DNA of 7,886 nucleotides from an uncultured Nitrospinaceae bacterium (GCA_938073925.1 CALJGH010000092.1:1-7886), one strand, 5' to 3'. Positions 1 to 7,643 are shown, numbered from the stretch's first letter. The notes: generated by a model from the sequence alone, not told the origin. Translations and numbers: made by a program.

Positions 1-147
1 AAACATCATATGCCCTTCGTGGAATCCGCTATGCCCTTTTCCTGAAATATTGCTAAAGACAGTATAGCCGCTCGCTTTGATTCGGTCGAGTACGTCCGTA
101 ACATAATGAATATGCTCGCCCTCAATAATGATTTTTATTTCCTTCAT
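1..147 (-). CDS. PII-like signalling protein, N-terminal part (cut by window edge)
   Basis: The first 49 codons are present and the gene runs off the left edge. The protein begins MKEIKIIIEGEHIHYVTDVL, which fits the first beta strand and helix of the PII (GlnB-like) ferredoxin-like fold. It continues with SGYTVFSNISGKG and GFHEGHMMF (about residues 26-49), where PII proteins carry the flexible T-loop. The loop is rich in Gly and His and no Tyr is seen in the visible part, so uridylylation as in GlnB looks unlikely. PII-like proteins are known beside bicarbonate transporter genes, where they sense adenylates or bicarbonate; a similar role for the DAB system is inferred here. The gene lies 56 bases after dabA on the same strand and is probably the operon's last visible gene. 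The ATG at 147 is the only ATG before an in-frame TAA. No Shine-Dalgarno sits near it; a GAGG (178-181) is 30 bases upstream. The family call is fairly sure, the ligand unknown. Confidence 0.75.
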   Translation of the reverse strand, partial: MKEIKIIIEGEHIHYVTDVLDRIKASGYTVFSNISGKGHSGFHEGHMMF

Positions 148-203
148 TGGATGAAGTTTGATAAGAATTATATATTACCTCAAATATCCTCGAAAAGATA
201 ATT

Positions 204-3200
204 TTAATTAATAGGTTGCCAATCTTTAAGTGATCGAAAGAAGAAAAATTTCTTGGTGTCAGGGTCTATGGCGACCAGATTTATCCACCGATTTTCCGTT
301 AATTGTTGTAAGAGATGATGTCGCCCAACGATAGTTGCAATTCTTTCTAACGGCGCTTCTATAACACAAAATAACCGCATGGGCTCATGATAAGGTCTCT
401 CACCATTGAAAACCGTTTGAAGCGGAAGCCCACAGCGTAGATCACTTTCTGATCCATACATGACTCCTATATTACCGGTCACATTATGATATACCTTGCT
501 GCCGGCCCCATAGACCATTGGATCAACAGTCGAAAAATAATGTTCCATGTTTATCCAATTGGTAACAATCATAGGAGCGGTCATGATGATTTCCAAATAT
601 TTTCCATCCGGATCCTGTGCGGGATCATAAGAATGTAAAAAAGTCCGGCCCTCAAAATTTATTTCCTGAGTCAACGCTCGCCGTCCCATAACAAAAGCGG
701 TGTGGTTGGATAATCCCCACTCAGGTCGAACCTGAGACCAGTCCATGCTACGCACCTTCGCCACAGGTATTGCTTCCTCAATACTTTCCTTATCGGTGAC
801 ATCCGGAAGGCGAAGGAGTCGTTCCAGATTGGTTTTTTCGCGGGCTTCCTTAAGCTCCTGCTGAAGTTCAATCAAATCTTGTTGATGTGTCCCCGGGACA
901 TCTTCCAAATCAAAAAGTATCACCTCGTCTGTTACTGTGTCTTGTTGCCCCGGAATAAAATGAGTGTCTTGCGGAATATTTAAGCCTTTCTTTGCGAGTG
1001 CTTTCCTTACTTCTGGGTTGTTTGCCATGATTGCAAGAGCTCGGGCATTAGAAGCCCCGTGGTTTCCGCCGCAGGCCCCACAATCTAAAGCTGATTCATA
1101 AGGGTTGTTATCGGAAGTGCTAAAATGCCCACAGAATAAAACGAGCCGGGCAAACGTTTTTGTGAATCCTAGAATCCTCAACGCATTTTCTACATAGTTT
1201 AATTGTTCCGTTACAGTTAATCCTAGCCCTGTGAGAGCTTGTATCTGACTATCCAAGTCTTTCTCATTAAGATTAAATTCTTTTCTTAGCAAACCAATAC
1301 ATTCCTTAAGATCAGCATCCTTCCACTTAAGCAAACGCAAAAGCTCATCTTCTTCTGAGCTGCTAGATTGAATCTGGTTCAACGCTATTTTTCGCAGGCG
1401 CTCCACCTGATCATGCAGATCAGGTGAGCTGCTTTTATTATATTTTTCAGTCAATAATCTATAAATAGTGGTCCGCTGTTTCGATGCAACCATGTCATAG
1501 GCTTCATCTGGCGAGATTTTGTCAACGGTAAGCTTAGTTCCTAAGGAAGTATCCAAACCACCTGTAATCCATGACATGGCCTTTTTGAACCATTTAGGTT
1601 GTAAGGTTTTCCCAAATAGTTTAAACCCAAAAAACCAACCAATAGCTTCAACCATAACGTAGGGTGTGACCACATTTTCTTTCATATCATGTAGTAATGT
1701 ATGCCCAGCCTTGGTTATTTCATGTCCTTCTAAAAATTTCTTCACCGCCTTATCTTGGTTGGAACGAGGAATTTCTTTTACAACATGTTTTGCCTGTAAT
1801 AGGACGGGAAATTGGTCTGTTGGCTTTTCTTGGGAAAATCCTTGATAGCATAAGGGGACTCCAAAAAAACCTGCGTAGCCAAATGTTTCAATCTTTCCAA
1901 TTTTCTCGAAGTTTCTTCTAAAGCACTCCGACCGAACATCAATACAAAAAAGAGCCTGTATCAGTGGACGAGATTCCGAAGGCTTTTTTTCAGATTCTTC
2001 AATCTCATCGCTTTTAATCAATTTCTCAAGGTTAGGGGAGATTTTTTTTACAAAAATTTCAAGGTAACTTGACTCAAAGGCCTCTAGCCAAATTGGTCCG
2101 TGTTCCGATTCTGGGAATTCCTCCACCCAGTTTAGCAAGGAGTTTAAAACATCAGAAGAACTGTCCACCAAACCTTCTATAGGAATATTTAATGATTGCG
2201 CTAGATGTATTATTTTTAAAGTTTGATTTTCTGTTTCTTCTCTTTTCCTGATTTGTTCCAACCTTGAAACCACACTAGAATCGCATGCTTCAAGATCGTC
2301 TAAATTCAGAGGACTTTTAGCAAACAAAGACATGTCTATAAAATAAAGCACTTCATCTGGCAATATTCCTGACTGGAACTCTTTATAAAGCCCGTAACCG
2401 GTGGGGTGATTATTTAAACATTCGATTATCGAATCATAAGTGCCAGAAATTTCTAGTTTTTCTTTGCAACCCTGAGTCACCAATTCCCGTTCATAAAAAA
2501 GCCGGATAGCCATATATTGGATTAGGTCAGCAGGAAAAGCATTTTGCCAATCATAATTTGTTTGTTCTGCACGCCATTTAATGAACCCTGTCCACCCAGC
2601 CAACTGGGCCAACTGCAAAGAAAAATAACCTTCCCATAATGTTTTTGGAATGCCTAAAAAGGATAAGCTTTCAAGTATCGCATCTTCAGGTTTATCCGGC
2701 ATACTAAGAACCTTGCTTTTCCAGTCTTGAATTCCAAGTATGGTACCCGAATCATCCTCCAAAGATAATTCCTTCCAAACCTTGTATAGATTTTTTTCTC
2801 TCATAGGCATACCCCAAGGGGCATGTCCTTCATCGAGAAAACCTCCTATATATTTTATGATTTGTCTATTAATCTGGTCTTGGACATCCTCCTCAAAGGT
2901 TTGGTCGAACCATTCCGAAAGAGTGTATTGGGTTGCCAGACCTTTTCCGTCTCTCTTTGCATGCCCAATTAAAAATTCACTTAGACCTTTATTATTTGAT
3001 AGAGTCTGAATTTTCTCAAAGATTTTTTTTATTTCTGCTTGGGGGTGGGAAGACTTTAGAACCGCCGAACAAACATCTAAGGCAACCTCTCCGGTACCGT
3101 GAATTAGAATAGTCCTCAATACTTCCCGTTGAGAAAGTTCTTGATTGCCAAAGGTAACTTTTTCTTCCTGTGCAACATCTTTTAAAGCTTCATCAATGCT

Positions 3201-3464
3201 TTCTTCAGTGATCCGCCCTTCCTGAAAGTACTTACGGTACTCACTATTTGGGAGATAACCTCGACCCCTCAAAAACCTTTCTGCCTCCTTTATGGCTTTT
3301 TCAAAAGGGAAATGTTCTAATCCATGAAGCGGATTGTGGTGAATAAACGTTTTCATCGGCCAAAAATGAGATACCGGTTCGCACGCCAGATTGACAATGG
3401 AACTTAATTCTGCTCGCTCTGATTCACTTGGCGCAACGCTTTTTTTATCTTCGAGGCTATTCAT
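204..3464 (-). CDS. dabA: DabA, zinc-binding subunit of the DAB inorganic carbon transporter (long form)
   Basis: This 1086-residue protein belongs to the DabA family (formerly DUF2309/UPF0753). It is a peripheral protein with a beta-carbonic-anhydrase-like zinc site that works with DabB to turn CO2 into trapped bicarbonate. Visible family landmarks are FIHHNPLHGLEHFPFE (40-55), FCIDVRSE (506-513), FGYAGFFGV (528-536), FCGHFSTS (777-784), LDCGACGG (793-800) and NWINMEHYFSTVD (969-981). The expected zinc ligands are all present: Cys507, Asp509, His780 and Cys795. The C-x-D spacing and the 15-residue His-to-Cys spacing equal those of Halothiobacillus DabA2 (C351, D353, H524, C539). Compared with that protein, about 156 residues are added before the CxD motif and about 100 between CxD and the His. 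There is no signal peptide or clear membrane span, as expected for a cytoplasmic-side subunit. The start is the only ATG before residue 37, with a weak ribosome site. It is 46 bases behind the NuoM-like gene. The identification is very secure. Confidence 0.95.
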   Translation of the reverse strand: MNSLEDKKSVAPSESERAELSSIVNLACEPVSHFWPMKTFIHHNPLHGLEHFPFEKAIKEAERFLRGRGYLPNSEYRKYFQEGRITEESIDEALKDVAQEEKVTFGNQELSQREVLRTILIHGTGEVALDVCSAVLKSSHPQAEIKKIFEKIQTLSNNKGLSEFLIGHAKRDGKGLATQYTLSEWFDQTFEEDVQDQINRQIIKYIGGFLDEGHAPWGMPMREKNLYKVWKELSLEDDSGTILGIQDWKSKVLSMPDKPEDAILESLSFLGIPKTLWEGYFSLQLAQLAGWTGFIKWRAEQTNYDWQNAFPADLIQYMAIRLFYERELVTQGCKEKLEISGTYDSIIECLNNHPTGYGLYKEFQSGILPDEVLYFIDMSLFAKSPLNLDDLEACDSSVVSRLEQIRKREETENQTLKIIHLAQSLNIPIEGLVDSSSDVLNSLLNWVEEFPESEHGPIWLEAFESSYLEIFVKKISPNLEKLIKSDEIEESEKKPSESRPLIQALFCIDVRSECFRRNFEKIGKIETFGYAGFFGVPLCYQGFSQEKPTDQFPVLLQAKHVVKEIPRSNQDKAVKKFLEGHEITKAGHTLLHDMKENVVTPYVMVEAIGWFFGFKLFGKTLQPKWFKKAMSWITGGLDTSLGTKLTVDKISPDEAYDMVASKQRTTIYRLLTEKYNKSSSPDLHDQVERLRKIALNQIQSSSSEEDELLRLLKWKDADLKECIGLLRKEFNLNEKDLDSQIQALTGLGLTVTEQLNYVENALRILGFTKTFARLVLFCGHFSTSDNNPYESALDCGACGGNHGASNARALAIMANNPEVRKALAKKGLNIPQDTHFIPGQQDTVTDEVILFDLEDVPGTHQQDLIELQQELKEAREKTNLERLLRLPDVTDKESIEEAIPVAKVRSMDWSQVRPEWGLSNHTAFVMGRRALTQEINFEGRTFLHSYDPAQDPDGKYLEIIMTAPMIVTNWINMEHYFSTVDPMVYGAGSKVYHNVTGNIGVMYGSESDLRCGLPLQTVFNGERPYHEPMRLFCVIEAPLERIATIVGRHHLLQQLTENRWINLVAIDPDTKKFFFFRSLKDWQPIN

Positions 3465-3510
3465 GTTTTGGTTTCGTTTTTCTCTTAATTGGTTGCAACT
3501 AATTGATGTA

Positions 3511-4746
3511 TTAGAAAATTATTCCACTATAAGTCGCGGCTAATATTAATACTGATATTGAAAAAACTTCTTTCGGTCCTAAATCGGAATACGGAATATC
3601 CGTGCGTGCCTCTCCAAAGGCTGTCTGATGAAGCATTTTTACAAAATACCAACTCCCTCCCAACCAAACCACAGAAAACAGGAGTGAAGTCATGACGACA
3701 CCTACATCTTTAGTTTCAATGGTAGGCATGACCCCCAATCCTAAATATGCTGGAAATATAGGTAGAAATAGGGCAAAACACACAAGGAGAACGATTACAA
3801 CTCCTAACCGAGGCATCGTCGAGAGGAGCCCTGGAAGATTTCCAATGGTTTTACACCCATAACGTATTTGAACAAAGGAAAAGGCAAGGGAAAGACCACC
3901 TATCACCAAGGCCAAAGTTATACCAAATGGAATTCCCCACTTTGAAAAACTCGGAAAAACCTGGAGAAGTCCCCAAATAAGAGCCGAGTGCGCTAAGGTG
4001 GCTGAAGCAACGAACAAACTATTAACCTTTTGCCCCAATGCAACTAACGAAGCATAGATCGCGCTTAGTATAGCCAAGAGGCTTAAAATAAAAAGTATTT
4101 CATCTGTTAAAAAGGAGTAAATATTTTTTAATTGATCAAGCCCGATCATTAGCCAAACAACAATCCAAAAACTTGAGAGAGTTTCTTTAGCATCCTTAAT
4201 TGTTTTCACAAATGGAAGATGAAAAGGAGCCATCGGCAAGAAAGTCAAAGCAAGGAATAGGCCAGCAAGCATCTGAGAAGTTTCTCCCATAAATATGGAA
4301 GTTAAGGACAAGGTGATTGCAAACACTATATGAAGTAATATTATTTTCGTGCGAAATGTCTTTTGTTGTTCTCGATTTAGAGAGGTTGCGATGTAACCCA
4401 ATAGCCCGCAGAGAAAAACCCGACCCAGAATTGCCTCATTTAGAAGAACCCCCAAGCCAAGTCCTAGAACTATCATGATTGAAGCATAGATATTAGGGGC
4501 TTGTTGCGAATCTTCTTGACTGAGAAGTGAGCAAAAACCCGAAAGAAGAATAGCACTTACTAAAAATAATATGGATGGATCCATCTCAATAGCGAACCGA
4601 ACATAGATCAAGCCACCTGCAAGAGCCCCAATAACAGCAAGCCCTATACCTTTACGAATAGTAGAGGAGCTATTGAAAAACTTCCATATTACCCCCAAAA
4701 TAAGTGGGATCAAAGGAAGAATAAATGGCATATTATTTATATTCAT
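3511..4746 (-). CDS. Divergent NuoM/antiporter-like membrane protein between dabB and dabA
   Basis: This 411-residue, very hydrophobic protein has roughly 12-14 predicted membrane segments and no signal peptide. It is a shortened relative of the NuoL/NuoM/Mrp antiporter subunits. APFHLP (173-178) falls where those proteins have FPLH-WLP, VASATLAHSALIWG (246-259) matches the segment that follows the -KxxLAYST- loop, and the C-terminal WYFVKMLHQTAFGE (366-379) plus DLGPKEV (388-394) resembles the NuoM C-terminus. Aligned by eye to the neighbouring DabB, the channel lysine K234 becomes Phe169, the ALMH His becomes Trp194, and no H-FFKA motif is found in 271-295. It therefore probably does not pump protons by the usual path. 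It starts 16 bases after the dabB stop, with a purine-rich AGAGAG just upstream, so co-translation with dabB is likely. A role as a third membrane subunit that holds or couples DabA to DabB is inferred; the function is not established. Confidence 0.7.
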   Translation of the reverse strand: MNINNMPFILPLIPLILGVIWKFFNSSSTIRKGIGLAVIGALAGGLIYVRFAIEMDPSILFLVSAILLSGFCSLLSQEDSQQAPNIYASIMIVLGLGLGVLLNEAILGRVFLCGLLGYIATSLNREQQKTFRTKIILLHIVFAITLSLTSIFMGETSQMLAGLFLALTFLPMAPFHLPFVKTIKDAKETLSSFWIVVWLMIGLDQLKNIYSFLTDEILFILSLLAILSAIYASLVALGQKVNSLFVASATLAHSALIWGLLQVFPSFSKWGIPFGITLALVIGGLSLAFSFVQIRYGCKTIGNLPGLLSTMPRLGVVIVLLVCFALFLPIFPAYLGLGVMPTIETKDVGVVMTSLLFSVVWLGGSWYFVKMLHQTAFGEARTDIPYSDLGPKEVFSISVLILAATYSGIIF

Positions 4747-4762
4747 AGTCTCTCTTCATGTT

Positions 4763-6454
4763 TTAAAAACCATGGCCTAGCTTTTTAGCAAGGCGTAAAA
4801 TGTTCCTGCTCCACCGCTCATAATTCAAGTCAATATAGAACCGGTTAATCAACAACATATAAAGTCGTTTTTTTATTGAATTGATCCATTGGACAATAAA
4901 TATTTTTTGTCCTTTGGAGTCGGCATAGACAAAAATCCAACTAATGAGAATGAGCAAGGTTGCCAATACAATAAGCAAATCGAAAACAATTGGATTGAGT
5001 CCTGCCGCTAAAAAGAAACCATCCACTACACCTGGTTCAGGATAAAGAAAGTGTGTGAAAACTTCTGCGGCCCAAAGATAGATAAAACCGATAAAAAAAA
5101 GGGAAACAATCATTGCGCTGGCAATTTTCCAAGAGGCCACTGCATGAAATCGAAACAAACTAAACATGACTTGAGAGGCGGTCACCCAAGCAAAAAAGAG
5201 TAGGACTACAGCCCCATGCGCATTCTGTAATGGGATATTTAACATATCATGCGAAACCATCAAAATAATCAGTGGCAAAACTAACGTAATAATAAGACCC
5301 GTGACAAAACTTAATTGATTGTAAGATATCTTTACCTCATGCCCAGATGAATCAGGAAATTTAGGCTCATCGCGTGATGTATGAATACCTTGTCCCGAAT
5401 GCAAAAATAATGACGCCTTAAAAAAGCCATGCGCAATTAGATGAAAAATAGCAAGTGCAAATGCTCCAAGCCCACATTCCATAATCATGTAACCCATTTG
5501 CGCCATGGTGGAAAACCCCAAGGTTTTCTTGATATCATTCTGCGCTAACATCATGGAGGCTCCCAAAATAACAGTCAGAAGACCAACTATAAAAACAATG
5601 TGAAGAGTGTTTGGTGAGAGCGAATAAAAGGGAGCGAGGCGATTCAAAAGAAAGCCCCCAGCATTAACAATTCCTGCATGCATTAGAGCTGACACAGGCG
5701 TTGGTGAATCCATGGTATCGGGTAACCATACGTGCAGCGGAAATTGGCAGGATTTAGCTATTGCACCAACAAAAACTAATAGCGCGATTGCAGTGACAGC
5801 ACTGATATTAACTATTCCTGAAAAAAGTGAAATCATTTGAGGCTTTTCTGCCGCTAATCTAAAAAGATCATTAAACTCTAAAGTACCGAAATATTTATAG
5901 GCAAGAAAAATTCCACAAAGAAAGCTCACATCACCAACACGATGGGCAAAAAAAGTTTTAAAAGCATTCTGACATGCCGGACGATTAGAAAAGTTAAATG
6001 CCAAAATTAGGTAAAGCGCCAAGCTTAATAATTGCCAAAATATAAAAAGCATGAACAAATTCGGACTGGCAACGAGACCAAGGATGACAAAAGTCATAAA
6101 ACTCAACAACGCGAAAAATCGAGCATATCCCGGATCACCTTCCAAGTATCTAATGGAATACACATTAATTACGATACTGACACTTGTGATCAACACCAGC
6201 ATCACTGCAGTGAGGCGATCCACCAACATTCCAATTTTTAAAACGGAAGAGCTTTCAGGGTTCGATGGCCATAATATGAAATGAATTGGGCCTTCTGTGC
6301 TGACGGAATAGAGAGTCCAAGCAGAAATAAAAAATGAAATCGCTGTTGCAACAACTCCCACCCTGGCAACATAAGTGGGTATGTTTTTGCCAAAAATCCA
6401 GATAAGGATTGCAGCTATAAGAGGAAAGAGGAGAATAAGAATTGGGATCGTCAT
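4763..6454 (-). CDS. dabB: DabB, NuoL-like ion-translocating membrane subunit of the DAB carbon transporter
   Basis: This 563-residue polytopic membrane protein is of the NuoL/MrpA/NdhF antiporter family. The neighbouring dabA marks it as DabB, which is thought to pass protons or sodium down their gradient to drive DabA. Key motifs are AKSCQFPLHVWLPDTMDSPT (233-252) with the TM7 lysine K234 and D246, ALMHAG (256-261) with H259, NDIKKTLGFSTMAQMGYM (306-323), and HLIAHGFFKASLFL (338-351) with the broken-helix lysine K346. The TM5 motif reads FWQLLSLALYLIL (139-151): Gln141 stands where complex I NuoL has a conserved Glu (FWE/GWEG). The C-terminal end carries NRFYIDLNYERW (about 535-546), similar to the NuoL tail. 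The start is fixed because an in-frame TAA lies two codons upstream. No good Shine-Dalgarno is seen. A true complex I subunit is unlikely, since no other nuo genes are here. Very secure at family level. Confidence 0.92.
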   Translation of the reverse strand: MTIPILILLFPLIAAILIWIFGKNIPTYVARVGVVATAISFFISAWTLYSVSTEGPIHFILWPSNPESSSVLKIGMLVDRLTAVMLVLITSVSIVINVYSIRYLEGDPGYARFFALLSFMTFVILGLVASPNLFMLFIFWQLLSLALYLILAFNFSNRPACQNAFKTFFAHRVGDVSFLCGIFLAYKYFGTLEFNDLFRLAAEKPQMISLFSGIVNISAVTAIALLVFVGAIAKSCQFPLHVWLPDTMDSPTPVSALMHAGIVNAGGFLLNRLAPFYSLSPNTLHIVFIVGLLTVILGASMMLAQNDIKKTLGFSTMAQMGYMIMECGLGAFALAIFHLIAHGFFKASLFLHSGQGIHTSRDEPKFPDSSGHEVKISYNQLSFVTGLIITLVLPLIILMVSHDMLNIPLQNAHGAVVLLFFAWVTASQVMFSLFRFHAVASWKIASAMIVSLFFIGFIYLWAAEVFTHFLYPEPGVVDGFFLAAGLNPIVFDLLIVLATLLILISWIFVYADSKGQKIFIVQWINSIKKRLYMLLINRFYIDLNYERWSRNILRLAKKLGHGF

Positions 6455-6471
6455 AAATTAGATATTTCCAT
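6451..6471 (-). other. Six-codon upstream ORF overlapping the dabB start (ATGA)
   Basis: A minimal reading frame ATG-GAA-ATA-TCT-AAT-TTA-TGA (peptide MEISNL) ends in the four bases ATGA that also hold the dabB start codon. An AGG lies only 2 bases before its ATG, closer than a usual ribosome site, and dabB itself has no good one. Translational coupling into dabB is possible, but short frames like this arise by chance in AT-rich DNA. Treat it as a position to test, not a gene. Confidence 0.15.
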
Positions 6472-6663
6472 TACCTGATTTAAACTTCGGTTTCCCGCTT
6501 TGTCAGGGTTTGATTGCAAAAGTCACAAAAAGTTTCAAAAAAAACTATAAATTCTTCAGCTTCAAATATTATCATCCAAAACCAAATTAAAATGCGGTGG
6601 ATATATTTCCCTTAGCACTACTTGAGATAATCCTTTATTTATAATGGCTCAAGAAGTTATCGA
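6455..6663 (-). promoter_or_regulatory. Leader and likely promoter region of the dab operon
   Basis: These 209 bases between the regulator's stop and dabB are AT-rich and hold no supported gene. Read on the minus strand they contain GATGATAATATTTG (around 6570), a fair -10-like GATAAT, but no good -35 at the right spacing. That would fit a promoter needing an activator such as the adjacent LysR-type protein. A 6-bp inverted repeat lies near the regulator's stop (separate entry). No U-tract terminator separates the regulator from dabB, so some read-through transcription is possible. The assignment rests on position. Confidence 0.35.
6621..6653. repeat. 6-bp inverted repeat CTTGAG-N21-CTCAAG after the regulator gene
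   Basis: CTTGAG at 6621-6626 is mirrored by CTCAAG at 6648-6653, 11 bases past the regulator's last codon. The 21-base loop is long and no T-run follows on the minus strand, so it is a poor intrinsic terminator. It could be a regulator half-site pair in front of the dab operon, or chance. Confidence 0.2.
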
Positions 6664-7551
6664 TTAAGATTTCCAGTTAAAGTTTTCCATTAAATTTCTG
6701 GCAATAGGATTTTGAAATTTCCTGGGGCTTGAGACCAGCCAAAAATCCTCCGTCACCTTTTGAAGTGTTCCAAGCTTAAACAGCTTTTTCTCCTTAACAA
6801 GCTCAACCCCTGCAAATTCTGGCAAAGGAATCAAACCCATCCCCTGAATTCCAAGCAATTTTTGAATACTGGTATCCTGAGTTTCAATGATGGTATCCAC
6901 ATTTATATTATTGGTTTGAAAAAAGTGGTTCAGGTCATGGCGAAATTTACTATGCAGTGACGGCATGATGAAGGGTTGACCCTGGAGTGAAAATGGGAAT
7001 TTAAGCTTCAACGATTTAAATATTTTTGCCCCATAAATTGCCACTGAATGTTTTGCTAAAAACCTGGAGAAAAATTGTTTTTTATCCCCAATGGGTGCAG
7101 GGAAGCTTGAGACCACCAGATCTACTCGATGAGCTTGGAGTTCCCGAAATAGATATTCTTCATCACCTTCGAGAATAGAAACTACACAGGGACCTGTTTT
7201 TTGAGCGGAAAGAATCAATGACTGCACGAGGTGCTTTGGAACACTATCGAGAACCCCAAAATGAACATGGACCCTTTGAGAAAATGTTCCGTCTTTCACC
7301 ACCTCCAAAAGCTCATTTCCCAAGGCAAATATTTGACTGGCATAATCGAACACAACTTTTCCCACTTCAGTAAGGGCAAGAGCTCTATTTTGCCGGTTAA
7401 ACAAATTTTGTTCCAAGGACTCTTCCAAAGTTTTTATTAAAGTGCTGATGGTGGGTTGCCCAATTCCAAGCTTCTTTGAAGCTTTATTAATACTTCCTTC
7501 TTTTGCCGTAACCCAAAAATAAAACAAATGATGATAGTTTAACCAGTCCAT
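6664..7551 (-). CDS. LysR-family transcriptional regulator, NhaR-like
   Basis: This 295-residue protein has an N-terminal winged helix-turn-helix (about 1-60) and a LysR effector-binding domain (about 90-295), the normal size for the family. The start, NYHHLFYFWVTAKEGSINKA (5-24), closely resembles the opening of NhaR (NYNHLYYFW--YKEGS). GQPTISTLIKTLEESL (31-46) is the recognition helix and LFNR (50-53) leads into the wing. Much of the effector domain (VHFGVLDSVPKHLV, 95-108) also looks NhaR-like. E. coli NhaR activates the sodium/proton antiporter gene nhaA in response to sodium. Here the gene precedes dabB on the same strand by 209 bases, so it most likely controls the dab operon in response to an ionic or carbon signal; this is inferred. 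An in-frame TGA two codons upstream fixes the start. No good ribosome site is visible. It does not look like CbbR, the usual autotrophy regulator. Confidence 0.85.
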   Translation of the reverse strand: MDWLNYHHLFYFWVTAKEGSINKASKKLGIGQPTISTLIKTLEESLEQNLFNRQNRALALTEVGKVVFDYASQIFALGNELLEVVKDGTFSQRVHVHFGVLDSVPKHLVQSLILSAQKTGPCVVSILEGDEEYLFRELQAHRVDLVVSSFPAPIGDKKQFFSRFLAKHSVAIYGAKIFKSLKLKFPFSLQGQPFIMPSLHSKFRHDLNHFFQTNNINVDTIIETQDTSIQKLLGIQGMGLIPLPEFAGVELVKEKKLFKLGTLQKVTEDFWLVSSPRKFQNPIARNLMENFNWKS

Positions 7552-7577
7552 TTTTCAAAATTCTTTAGTTTGATTAA

Positions 7578-7608
7578 ATCGAATTAATATTAAATTTTAT
7601 CGAATTAA
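7578..7608. repeat. Two direct copies of ATCGAATTAA, 21 bp apart
   Basis: Identical 10-mers start at 7578 and 7599. The 21-bp period is two helical turns, so both copies face the same side of the DNA. They lie 27-57 bases upstream of the regulator's start codon, where a repressor or RNA polymerase would sit. The surrounding DNA is very AT-rich, which lowers the weight of the A/T part, but the shared ATCGA core is less trivial. Confidence 0.45.
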
Positions 7609-7616
7609 AATAATTT

Positions 7617-7643
7617 TATTTTCACAATACCATATTGAAAATA
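7617..7643. promoter_or_regulatory. Interrupted 8-bp dyad TATTTTCA-N11-TGAAAATA, candidate operator
   Basis: The left arm TATTTTCA (7617-7624) and right arm TGAAAATA (7636-7643) are perfect inverted repeats around an 11-base centre. The centre also holds two more symmetric pairs (7627/7633 and 7628/7632). It lies 66-92 bases upstream of the LysR-type gene, a usual distance for a LysR recognition site, and the arm spacing suits a dimer binding one DNA face. In this register the pair flanking N11 is A/T, not the classical T-N11-A. Binding by the adjacent regulator is inferred. Confidence 0.5.

Noticed and set aside
671..871. 66-codon minus-strand frame inside dabA
   Set aside because: It overlaps the well-conserved C-terminal part of DabA in another frame and has no recognisable motif; a shadow frame.
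2740..3009. 89-codon plus-strand frame opposite dabA (also 1697-1921)
   Set aside because: Both lie antisense to secure DabA coding sequence, with no ribosome site and no family resemblance.
6032..6284. Two overlapping plus-strand frames opposite the dabB N-terminal half
   Set aside because: Antisense to conserved DabB membrane segments, low-complexity translations and no start signals.
4763..6454. Reading this region as part of respiratory complex I (nuoL)
   Set aside because: No other nuo genes are present and the operon contains dabA; the DabB reading explains the context better.
6621..6653. CTTGAG/CTCAAG repeat as an intrinsic terminator of the regulator gene
   Set aside because: The stem is only 6 bp, the loop is 21 bases and no T-run follows on the minus strand.
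6760..7440. Plus-strand frames opposite the LysR-type gene (6760-6960 and 7231-7440)
   Set aside because: Antisense to a complete regulator whose domains are recognisable; no independent support.
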